Below are positions 45,382-58,012 of a stretch of DNA of 64,000 nt, piece after piece. The DNA is from Owenia fusiformis (taxonomy: Eukaryota > Annelida > Polychaeta > Sabellida > Oweniidae): the NCBI GenBank assembly GCA_903813345.2, contig CAIIXF020000001.1, forward strand, positions 54,827,885-54,891,884. The letters are read 5' to 3'. The stretch's first letter is position 1, and each line of letters opens with the position of its first letter. The position numbers and the translations under genes were made by a program. A model generated the notes under the pieces. It was given only the letters and a program-made list of their open reading frames with translations. It was not told the DNA's origin and ran no database searches.

Positions 45382-46382
45382 GATCCAACCGATTAAACCA
45401 AATAATTAAACGAATAACTAAAATGAATGTTTTGTTCTAAGTTTACGATAGTAAAGGGGCATGACTATGGTATCAGTTTATTGCCTTACCATCTGACATT
45501 TTCGCGCACATTTTCGTGATACTGAAAACAAACGTGACTTGTGTATAAATATGTTTTTTATTGTTTAATAATCATTGACATTATTTTTACTTTATATATT
45601 CTTTTCGCCTTCCTGTCAGTCCGACTGAAAAAATACTAGCCAAATCCAATCAAATATTCATGCATTTGATCGAACAACTGTATTTCTATAATGAAAAACA
45701 ATAAACACAAATATGAGGAATCATATCATTCCAAAACGCAAGTACATCTGACAGCTATCAAGCAATAAAACCTATATATACTTGCAGAGTAGTCATTAAA
45801 CTATAGAAACACAGAGAAATGCTAGTTTGTGATGATATTTAGAAATTGGAAGTATTGATCTTGTTTTTAACAAAGTAAAGTAAACAAAACAATCATTTGT
45901 CAGTGGGGCCAGAGGTGTGCCAATAAGTAGGTGTGATGTAAGGCGCATATGTAAGGTTCGACCAGTAGCGACATAGAGCATCCAAGTACTTAGTATACAC
46001 CTCATTTTATAACATGACGACAAGGTCAAAATGCGTGTGTGTGCGCGTGATTTGTAATCAAAATGAAGCTTCCAGAGACATTCTCTGAAGAGCATTTATT
46101 GTTTTACGATAGGCCAAAGGTTCCATTCTAGATAATACAAACAGATTTAAAATAAAGTGCAAAAGTAGCCACACGCATGACAGTGTATCACACAATCATA
46201 TACAACATATCAATGCGGCTTTATTATATGATTGGTTGATACTGGTCACATGATCTTATTTACATTTCACCTCCTTTGTTCAAGCACCAATCACTGCTTT
46301 TGTATCTAAGAGGATAAGTTATATTCTTCATAAACTGGAACCACAGAAACATATATGTAACCTTTTAGATCGGAGGGTGGCA
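45382..46382. promoter_or_regulatory. 1.0 kb divergent intergenic region between glucosidase and lectin/discoidin gene
   Basis: The two genes start head to head. A TATA-like word (GTGTATAAATATG near 45541) and CAAT-like words occur, but no motif is convincing for either start. Spurious short ORFs at 45796-46095 were ignored. Confidence 0.35.
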
Positions 46383-49300
46383 ATGATGGATTTTCGGTTT
46401 AGACTCATTTTCGCCTTTTTTGTTTTACGATTAGGCGTAGGTAAGCAATTATTTCAAATTATTGTTTAAAAATCAAAATAGAACTGTTTTTGTGCAGCTA
46501 AAATGAATAATATTAAATTGAAATAACGCCATACTTATTGTTCTCTCAATGATCATCATTATGCATCATGCCAATCTATTCAAAATCGTGTAAAAGTATT
46601 TCTATTTTCTATAGTACATAAATAAAAAGTAAATCAAAACTGTGAAACTCAAAAAATAAATTAAAAAAACTTTTGCATCTCTGGTATTGAGCTATTATAA
46701 TTTGTAAACCCATGTAACTATTGAATTATTTCTTAATAGTTGAGGGTGTCTGCCCCACTGGGTGGCTCCAGTTTGGTGACCAATGTTACTACTTCAGTGA
46801 TGCGTTGTTTACGTGGGGTGAGGCCAGATCAGCATGTCAGAAACGACAGGGAGATCTGGCAAGCGCTGGTACAGTTTCCACACGTGTGAGTTCTCTTAGC
46901 GATGGACTATAATTGTGATTAAAAACTGAGTACATAAAAATGTCAAATTTTCGAACGGGATAACATTGACGCGAAATGCATAAATAGATGAACTGAGAAA
47001 GTTCCTAAAACTCTGTACTTTCTCGCTTGAACTCTTCAATGAATTATTTGTTTCATCATAATATTAAAATCTATATTCCATTTAATTGTCGGTTCTTCCA
47101 GCGATGCATTGACGGAACTGAATAAATCTGAACAATGACAGGGATATATATGAACGTATATTTAAAAATTTGTAAAGCACCGTTGAAATGCAACTGAAAC
47201 AAAAATATAAAATACATGCATTGTTTATACTTTTATTCAAGGATTTCCTCACAGGTGTCGTTACTGGTTCTCGATTCAATGACAGAAACTTCTGGTTTGG
47301 TGCAACCGACGAGGAGAACGAAGGTGTATGGGTCTGGTCGGACGGCACTCCGTGGGATAATTCCATAGCGTACGTGACAATGTCATTGATCTAGAAACAT
47401 GTATGCTTCAAACGTGGTTATTTAAAGCAGTGAAGCATTAATTTACAATAAATTGTTCATTAATATCGTAAGTGTGGCAAAGAGCAAGACCTGCAGTTAC
47501 TAAATATTTAGGTATTGTTTATATTTAGGTATTGATGTTCTATTTGTAGAAACTGGTCCCCAGGTCAACCAGATAACTGGCAGGGCCAAGAGAATTGCGC
47601 CCATTTGAATGGAGATGGGCAATGGAATGACCAGCCGTGCTGGAATGAACTGCACTACGTATGTCAACGTGACGAAGGTTAGTTACTTAATGTATGGTAT
47701 TAATTGGATAACGTTCAAACATGTTCTGTCCGTACGATACTTTTGTGTTGTCCCTTTCTATAGCTCAAAATATTTTTAGATCGTTTTCTAAATATGATTT
47801 TCGAATCGCTTGATAGGTTCTGCATTACTTCGATTTTTGTTTATGAGATCTTCATGCTTGGTTCTCATTTTATTTCTACACATTGCAGCGATTCTGGATA
47901 AGTGTAATATCGAGGATGGATGGCGAGATTATAATGGCAAATGTTTCAAGTTTGTTCAGACTCCTGGTGATTGGCTAGGTGCAGAAGCGTACTGTTTGTC
48001 AAACGGTGGAAATCTTGCCGTCATCGATTCCCAAGACAAACTTCGACTAGTTAGCGATACCATCACATGCGCTGACAATTCTAACAATGTATGGGTCGGA
48101 CTCTCAGATAGGGTGAGTAAAGTATAGAATATGCACCCTTGCTTTTTAGTCGATTCGATAAGAATTTTCCTTGTTTTTTATTGAGGCTTTTCTTTGATAT
48201 AGAGTTTATTGTACTTGTGTTTATTTCCGAATGAATTACATTATCTTTGTTTGTTATTGTTGGTGTACTTCAAGGTTCTATTTTAATAGCCAGCAGTGCA
48301 TTGGAATACGCTCACAATTTGAATATTTTAGCTAGAGTTTGAATAACACTTTACAGATTGTGGCGAACACGTACGTTTGGGTAGACAGGTCTCCACTCAC
48401 TGTTACAAACTGGGATACAGATCAACCACAGGGCATGTAAGACATCAAACAGCAACCATACAGCTTTATTCAAAACAATAAATATATAGTAGATGAGAAC
48501 AACTCTAACGTTTTTGAATCGAATATTGCGTACATTTCAAAACGATATAACTTTTAAATTGTTTATTTCAGCGTTGATGGTCAAAATTGTGTAGAAGTTG
48601 TATCACTTGCTGGAAATAAATGGCATACCGCACTATGTTCTCATAAAAGGAAGTTCATATGCGAGAAACCGGAAGGTGAGAGCGTAAATAAGCTGAGGCA
48701 AAAGCTAGATGTTTGAATGTTTTTAATACATGTAATGCATATAGTGGGGTTAAGGGATAACATATATCGTTTTCACATCATATTTTTATATAGGTCAATG
48801 TGCCGAAGGTTGGATAGAAGCGGCCGATGGAAGATGTTACCAGGTTAATTCTCTCGCCATGACGAGAGCCAGTTGGACTGATGCAGTGGACTATTGCGCT
48901 CTACAAGGAGCAGGACTTATAACTATCGAAAAGTATGTAAATTATCTATGCTTTGTTTTTACATTTTATAACGATACACCGTTGCTCGTACGTTATGCTT
49001 TTAATCCTAATTTCAAGATGAAATGGCACACATGGCATGGATACAATTGATTCGGAATTCAATAGAATTTAAGCTCGTGATTTTAGTTAGGTTCCGAGAA
49101 TTGAATCAAGATGTAATAGAACAGTTTTCCTTGACTTTGGTTACGATCCGTATTCTATGCAAAGGTTTTACTTAAAGAACTTGGTCAAAATAAAAATACA
49201 AACACTATTTGTCTTAGTGAAGTAGATCAACGGATGGCGCAGATTATAGGAGGTACACTAGATGATGACAATATTGGCCAGATGTGGATTGGAATATCAG

Positions 49301-52300
49301 GTAATTACATGGATTTAAAAATCAAATTACCCTATAAAAATATTTTTTAGAACTTCTTCATTTATCTTTACATTTGATTAATGGTGTTAATTTCGCCAAT
49401 TGTAAGGATCCTACGTGTATTTTATTGTATTGATACATAACTGATATTATTTGTCATTGTTGTATTATTTACGTTTTCAACTATGTAAATGTTTTTATAA
49501 TTTCACAAAAAAAATCAACAATTTTACATATTGATCTGTTATTTTTCCAATAGATAGATACCAGGACAACACATTCTCCTGGTGGGACAACACTACTGTT
49601 GGGTACACAAACTGGGACGCCAACCAACCAGGCAGGGCCATAAACCGATTTGATTGTGGAATCATGTTCACAGGTAAAGTTTTTAAAGTTTTAGTACTAA
49701 ACATCATATTTCTTTTGGGTATTTACGTACTGATTGATCTCGCATTTATATCGATACCTTTCGATGTAGTGACTGACACTGTTAGAGTTGTTTCAGCTGA
49801 TCCAAATGGAAAATGGAACACGGGGTATTGTTTTGAAAAGAAGGCATTTATCTGTCGCATGAGGCTCATAGACAACATTGCAAACTCTACATTGCCACCA
49901 TGTAAGTATAAATACTGTTCTATGGTATAGATATTTAAGTGCACACAGACAAAATTTGGAAGTCAGTGATCTTTGCAGAAATGTAGTTCAAATTACCTAC
50001 TGAAATATGTTTTTCTTGCCATGATTTGTAATTTTCTTTGGTGGTTCCTTTTTGCAAATGTTTCAACGTATTTTCATTGGATGTGTTAATGTTCCTCTCT
50101 TGTGCCTGGGACAGTTCAAAAATTTAGTTCCTTTGTACCGATACATCGACGACCCCAAATTTCAATATACACTTGAATGGATGGATTCAATGTTCCAGCT
50201 TTGTACAGATGTGATGATGAGGGATGGGAGCTGTTTGGAGAGCAGTGTTACTGGACGAGTCCAACTCAAAAAACGTGGGCAAATGCTAAGCAGGACTGTA
50301 CAGATAAATCATCAATCATGCTCAAAATTGAAACCCCAGACCAACAGTCATATATATCAGGTATGACACAATATAAAGTATTTAGGAAATATTCAAGTAA
50401 TGTATTACACATTTACTGCTTATCGGTATATTAACTGAACATTAAGAGATGACATATTCAATTTGCTTAATATAAAACTTATCATTAAAAAGTTTATCAA
50501 CTATGGGGGCGGTGGGTATTTGTTTTGTATGTTGTCATTGTTTTGTGATAATAATGTAGTCTATATTTAAGGCTCATTGCGCACTATGTTGTGGTTTGGA
50601 CTGAACGATCAAGATACAGCAGGGACGTGGAAATGGTCTGACGGAACCCCTTTGGTAAGAAAGTTACGATATAATAAAATCCATTCTCAAAACCTAAAAA
50701 ATACTTATTTTACACTTATGCAAATTGGACAGCTAATCCCCAGAGGACCGTAATTCCACACGTGCACGTACAAAATTCCTTTAAAACGTGTACGTGTCGC
50801 TTAATCTTCCCAATGATTTAGAATGTTTTACAACATTGAAACCTGACAATTTTTACACTAACTATTCACATGTAAACATATGGTTCTTTATTCTTTTTTA
50901 TTATATCTAGGGAGATTTCAAAAATTTTCGACCTAACTTCAATGATGCTGGGCGATGTGGCATATTACGTTCATTCTCCTATAGTCGGAGTGGAGAATGG
51001 CAGCGGAATGCGTGTGGGGCAAATAGATACTATGTATGTCAGAAAGATGCAAGTAAGTGTATCTTACTAACGACTTTCCGAACATAAAAACATTATTACA
51101 TATTTTTTCATGAAAACAAAATGTTCTGATAAGGTTTATTGTTTATCGGTTTAATCAAATGGAGTCTGGTACCCGATATTCGCTAAAAAATAAAATTTAT
51201 TCGTGTTCTTTAGGCATAGACAGGTAAAATGAAAAATCAATTGGTATCTAATATGTATGAAATTGTAATGTACTTGTAATATCATTTTACGTGTTGGATC
51301 TAATCGTCACATTACTGTTTTTTAATTATTTCAGCTCATTTACTGTATCCTCCGACGACTACGGCAGTTCCACCAACAGGTATTTGAACGTTTAATGACA
51401 AATGCCACAAACAAACATGTGTGTTTACCTCCCGTTTACTACCACATTGTAAACATATGTTCACCTGCCATTTATCAATGTCATGTGTCTGCATGTTTAC
51501 TATTTATCACAATCATATGTGCATCTTCACCATCATGTTTGTGTTACATTCAATTCACAACATACATGTATTTTACTGTTTTGTACCATAGCCCCGTGGA
51601 CGCCATTGTGTGGACCAAATTGGAAATATGATCCTTTGTTACAAAGATGCTATCAAATCAATCCACAACCAATTCTACCATGGAGTTTTGCCAGGGCAAA
51701 CTGTCTAGATCAGGGAGGAGATCTTGTCAGCATCAATAGTCGCCATGAATCAAGCTTTGTTCTCGGTAAGGAAAACGAGATGCATTGTTACACCGACTGA
51801 TTGTCTGTATTGGTTAGGCTTAAGTGTACCGTATTATGGATGCTTTTTTAAAACACTCAGAAAAAACGTTCGGTAACAAATGAAATGTCCCTTGTTTTGA
51901 CAATCGGGTGTTACAGTAACTTGGTTAACTTTTTTCTATCTTGTCCCGATGAGAAACACAGCCAATAGCAACTAACGTCATATAGAACATGCAGCAGTTT
52001 CAAAATAATGATTTAAGATAAATACTTGTCTATACATAACTTTGAAATCTATTTCAAATGAGACTTTGGAGATTAATTTGCAGACTTTACTACTGATAAG
52101 GTTTTTATATATATGACAATGTTTCTTCCTGCAGCCATGATGTTCGGTGTTGCAAATCAAGGCAGCTTTAAGTTCTGGATTGGAGCCAATGACATTGATG
52201 TGGAAGGAGGATGGGGGTGGTCGGATGGATCACCATTTAATTATCACAACTGGAACTCAGGTAAAATATAGAATACAATCTGTATGACAATGCAGTGGCT

Positions 52301-55300
52301 CACGTTCTTGCATTGTTCATTTTTGCATTTGAATATCCTTGTTTTGCATGTCCATTATTGTAAAAATTCAAGATTGGCGGTGGACGGGATATTAGACATT
52401 CGTTCCCTGTACGTTAGATGATAGCAATATGGCATATCGCTATATATTTGAATCAACAATTTCGATCTTCAATTTGATTTAGGTGAGCCAAATGACTGGA
52501 ATGGCGGAGAGCACTGTGCTGAGACATCAGCCAACAACTTCGGAGCTTGGAACGACTATGTATGTGATAATGGCTGTGGTTTCATATGTGAGAAAGAGGC
52601 CATGGATGCAACTACACCTGAACCTACTAGTATCACGGCTAGTAAGTAGATCATTAAATTTGTGTTCGCTTTCGTATTTAGTTTAAGGAACGCTTTGACA
52701 AAGTTGTATGTACGTATGGGTATCGTTAAACTTCACCAAATAGTTTACCGAATAATTAAGAACATGTTAATTTTCTTGTATGTTATGAATTTGGTTGTAT
52801 CCTCATCACAATTTCTAGTTTTTTTTAAATTTTTCAGTTCTATGCATAGACACAGCACTTATATCTGGTGATCGAGTTGTACAAGATGATCTTCTACAGG
52901 CATCATCAAAGCAAGATGACCAGCACGGACCAGAATTTTCAAGGATAACAGAAGGTAAGACAAGAGTGGCAATTCTTGTATCACCTTATTAAAGTCAAAT
53001 CTATAACAATTAATTATTAGAGAATTAACACTTGCAGCTATACGCCCCGTTTGTTTAAAGCTGTATAGAGATATATTTCAGAACGAAGTCATCTTTTTAA
53101 ATTTTATTCATTTCTCCTAATTAACTTATGTTCCAATGTTGATATACATTCACAGGAAACAATGCATGCTGGTCTGCTGCCGCAAACTCCCAGAATACGA
53201 TGCAATGGCTAGAGGCTGACTTTATGGTTCCGACAGTGATCAAGTCAGTGGCCACAATGGGATGTGTTGACAAACAGGAATGGGTCACAAAGTATAAAAT
53301 AGTTTATAAATATGACGAGGACTCAAAATGGATAACATATCAAGAATCTCAAGCCACAGCAAAGGTAATCTGGTCAGAAGTCATTGCTAAAATGTTAGCT
53401 AAGGTTGAATTGGAGATGTTAAGTCACACTCATATTTCTTAAGAAAAATGATGTACCCGCGGTAGAGTTAACACTTCGAGTTGTATCATCTTAGCTACAA
53501 CTGTAATTATTTTATGACTAGTGTTAACATATACCATATTACATTGCAATGCAGATATTTAATGGAAATGCTGATCAAACTACAACTATAACAAATACTT
53601 TTGAGAAACCGTTTGTTGCCCGCTGGGTACGAATCATGCCGACAGAATGGTTCCACGCAATGTCGTTACGCTGGGAGTTGAATGGATGTACAGCAGGTAA
53701 GACCCTGAAATACATAGTACAGAAAATATGTAATTAATAGGTATTGAACCTATCATAATACATGAATGATGGACATTGGCAAATTGTTTTAATTAAAAGT
53801 GAGAGGCAAGTTCAAGACTAAGAACGTAAGTTTTTGTATTTTGGTTATACTAGATATTGTGTATTTGGCATGTTCTTTTACACAATGTCAATCATACGCA
53901 TTCTTTATTCTTATATTTAGAGGAGTGCACATCGCAAGCATTGGTCTCTGGTGCAGTAATGGTTTCGGATTCTAAGCTAACTGCGTCCACAGTATATGGA
54001 CCTGATAATACTGCAGCTCATGCCAGACTCAACTCTGCCAGTTCCTGGGTGGCTACTGTCAATGATGGTAACATTTTATCTATACATATACACCTACTGG
54101 TATTACAAATCCGTGGTTATTGTTTTTTTTATATGATAAAGGATATTTTTAAAGGATGATTTAATTTTTCTACTGAAATATAGAAATTATCTTTCACACC
54201 AAGTTTGGAGGACGTAACTATATTGAATTCGTAATGAACCGCAGATTGGGTATTTACCAGCATATACGAATACGAATATGGCCCGTTGCATTCATAGTTG
54301 AAATGACCATTTGTGTTGCAAGATGAACAAATTGATTAATCAGAGTTAAGTATAATCAATCAGAGTTAAGTATAAATATTAAAACCAGTCACCACAGAAA
54401 AGGTGCGATTGTTAATTGTTCGTAAATGTATTTCAGACCGCCAATGGATCCAAGCAGATTTTGCAGTAGAACTTAGAGTGACCGAAGTCTGGACTCAAGG
54501 AAGACCTGATCAGATGCATTGGGTCACAACATATAAACTTTCATTTGGGAAAGATGGCTCTGCATTTATGATGTATCAACAACCAATGGGACAAATTAAG
54601 GTACTTACCCATACTTCTATTTCACTTTTATAGCACAAAGAAGCACCTTTTAGTTAGATCCTGTTTCTACCGTTTCAGCATAATGTACTCAATCTGATGA
54701 TATAATTCTTCAGATCTTTGATGGCAACACCGACCAGAGCACTATCAAGAAGAACATGATCGTGTCTCCATTTAAAGCTCGGTATATGCGCATACACCCT
54801 GTTTCCTGGTACAGAATGATCGCCATCAGATTTGAGGTCAAAGGATGCACAATTGGTAGGTCATAAAACAAAGAACATTACAATACGGTTATGCAGAAAC
54901 GTGTATTTACTTTCATTTTGCAACACTGAACCGTTTTTACTTATATTTACAAAAAGCTTTGGAAAACGTTGGTGCAAAATCTTAATTTGATGTCTTGTGA
55001 ATGAACGTTAGTAATTAAGCTGGATTGTGTGTAGGAACCTGCTTCATGAATTGTTAATTTATCTTAAGGCTGTCCTTTGACCGCACTCATTGACGGTCCT
55101 AGTCCTGTGGAAGACTATCAACTAACAGCTTCGTCACAGAGAGATATCTACCATGGACCACAAAGGTAAAAGTCGAGAAGTTACATAATTTTAGAAGTCA
55201 AGCTATTCATAGATATGAGAGAAATTGAGTCATATACTTTATTTATAGACTGGGAAAAGTTGTTAGCATTAAGGAATAATTTTCTTTCTATTGACGGTGA

Positions 55301-57768
55301 AGGTGTAGCTGGAATTGAATTAGATCGAATTGAAACTGTCCAAATAGGTGACAAATACGGCACTTTATTGACATTAATCCATTTCACTTACAATCACCAT
55401 AATGACAAAGTAATTTAAAGGTACAGCTGTAGTAGGTGTTTTGCATTTCTGCTATTCTGCGCATTTTAGTGTTGATTATTTCTTGGTTTATACTGTCATT
55501 ACTGTAGAATATCCTTGAAATGTCCTTTTAGTGCGTTGGGATTAGAATTCAAACGGTGTGATTTCACACAATATGAACGCCTGAAAGGTTGCCAGGGTGA
55601 ATAATCCCAATGTTTTATAATTTATAAAGTCCTTTTGTATTTTAGATCTCGATTAGAAACAGTTCGAGATGGCGACTTCAGAGGTGCGTGGACGGCACTC
55701 TACACTGACACCCAACAATACATTACGGTAATTTATCGACTAATTTGTCTTTGAAAATTGGTATATATCCTGCTGCAGGAAGAAAATTAATCTAAAATAT
55801 AACGCCTTTGTCGAATGTATTTATTTTATTTTTTTATTATTCATTAAGCATATTCTGTGACTTTATCTTCTAACATTATAAGCCAACTAAAGGAACGAAA
55901 CGACAAATATTACAACTATATTCCAGTGATTCACAATTTGCAGATCATGTGGCGTTAAACACTTTGAAAATGCCCTCCAAATGTTTTCAGCGAATTCATC
56001 AATTTATGGCGAAGGCAGTAAGCCATTTGTAAGCAATGAACAATTAAGCTTTAATTATGTCCCCAATATTTTACTTTTAAATTACTTAACATACATGTAT
56101 CAGTGAGTAGTATATTTTTGATGCTCTTCAGGTCGATCTACCATATCCTGTCCATATTAAAGGTATCTCTACTAGAGGACGGCAAGACAGTTTGGAGTGG
56201 GTCAAATCATTTAAATTACAATACAATAACGGCAACAGTGGGCCCTGGTCTGACTATTACGAGGATGGGTCAGTGAAGGTGGGGCATCAGTATACATTAA
56301 CTGATAGCATTGATTAGAACTTCATAATAATGTATTAATCCAGTTTAGTAGCGATTTCTTTCTTGTTGGTCCATTGTCGTTTTAATCTGACATAAATAAT
56401 CAAATCCAAATATTAGATAAAAAATTAAAAAACAACGCCAGAATAGACTAGATGCGAGTAGTGATTTACGTTATTAAATATTCAAAATTCAGCCAAAGTG
56501 ATGTCATATTTGAAATAAACATGTAAAAGTACATCTAGAAATATGGTTTCGAAAATTGTTTATCAACTTTGAAAATTTAATTTTTTTTGAAAATGTCGGG
56601 TTGATTCCCCATAGACCCCGTGTTACGAAATCACAAGAAGTGAAATTTCTTTTCTTGCATTGGGCAGATAACATTTTCTTTTACCGGACATATTTTAATT
56701 TGCAAAACTATTAGTTACATAAGGGTTAAATGAAAATTGAATCACTCAAACAGATGTAATTTAAGTGAAAGGGAACTTTCTACTATACCCGCCACACTAT
56801 CGAATTACTCGCATCTGCGTTAATTATACATGTTTCCAAGGAGGATTGGCTCAGGATTCCAACTCAATAATTAGCAAAATGTGGAGGTGTCGTGGTTACA
56901 CAATTCAAACAATTATGAATTCATAGCCAGTTTTAATGTCAGGAAATAACGACATTCTGACATCTTCATTGTTGGAAAATATTGAGTGGTATCTCTCAGA
57001 GCCAATCGTCCCTGTTTCTAATATTTAAAGCAACAAGCTAAGGACACTAGTTGCTTGCAGTGCATCGGTCAGTAGTATACATATTGATATGTCATTAATA
57101 TGTAGAACACAATTTTGCAAAGACGCCTTTTCTAAGTACAATATAGATAGATCTAATACCATACATCGATTCGTGGCCTTCTTTAAATAACATCATATGC
57201 AAGTCCAGACTCAAGGTGAATAATCCAAAGAGGAATAATATTCGAGGTCATTGTTTCATTAATAACAAAATGATGATGCATCATATACACAGTAGGCCAG
57301 AGAAGCATATCAATTAGTTTTGAAACATCATGATAAGGAATTCATATCAAAACTCCCCAGCTTGCATTAATAGACATTATATTTTAGGTATTTGATGGAA
57401 ATTCTGACTACAACACAATTCGAACACATTTCTTGGGAAGTCCATTTATTGGGACAAGTGTGCGACTGTGGCCTCAGACTTGGGAGCGTCAAATATCACT
57501 TCGCTGGGAGATTCATGGATGTCCAGGTAGGGGTTCAAAATCGTATAAACACTATATACCCTATCTACATGTATACCCTATTGTATTTTTTCCAGAGTTC
57601 AAGTTGATGATAATAATATTAATATCTATCCAAATTATTGATCTACATCTAGCCACTAGTCACTATCAACGAAGGAATGTAAATTTGAACGAAATATTAT
57701 ATAATTACCGCCAACTCCAACTCTCCATTGGACTTCTTTCTATAAACCAGGAAATTATTTTAGTTTGA
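46383..57768 (+). CDS. Mosaic lectin: five C-type lectin domains plus three F5/8C (discoidin) domains
   Basis: Exons: 46383-46440, 46740-46885, 47242-47369, 47550-47677, 47889-48112, 48357-48436, 48572-48675, 48794-48932, 49218-49300, 49554-49673, 49797-49901, 50199-50360, 50572-50654, 50911-51052, 51335-51379, 51592-51765, 52135-52260, 52483-52641, 52838-52954, 53156-53364, 53555-53696, 53921-54067, 54437-54600, 54714-54855, 55069-55165, 55646-55727, 56132-56278, 57388-57526, 57596-57768. Total 3765 nt, 1254 aa. Signal peptide 1-19; CTLD1 20-153 (QPD, WND: galactose-type site); CTLD2 154-289, CTLD3 290-438 and CTLD4 439-567 (degenerate calcium sites); Thr/Pro linker 568-582; CTLD5 583-735 (EPN, WND: mannose-type site); F5/8C domains 736-891, 892-1042 and 1043-1197, each with WVT/WVK-x-Y/F and a final GC; tail 1198-1254 with a hydrophobic stretch. 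Probably a secreted or anchored recognition protein. The last exon is the least certain. Confidence 0.9.
56838..57014. mobile_element. Second copy of the CAAGGAGGATTGGCTC MITE family
   Basis: It lies in the last-but-two intron of the lectin gene. The left end is CAAGGAGGATTGGCTC; the right end inversely matches with changes. TATTTTCCAACAATGAAGAT near the right end aligns with the 27491-27794 copy. TTTC flanks both sides, perhaps part of a decayed target duplication. Confidence 0.65.
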
Positions 57769-58012
57769 ATTAGGATTGGCAGAGTACATGTTCCTTCCTA
57801 TTTGTGAAGCATGTGCCACAAAGGTGATAACTCATTCACTGTTCATTGTCTCTATTTCTGGTCTGATCCAATATTACAGTGCTTTGAAACATGGTCAAGC
57901 ATTCTAAACCCCTATTATCCTATTCCTTTGCGGTCAATTTGCCATTTTTTAAGGCATTTAGCTAGCGATATAATCAAAGTATATGTATCCGCTGGACATT
58001 GCTTTAGGTAAA

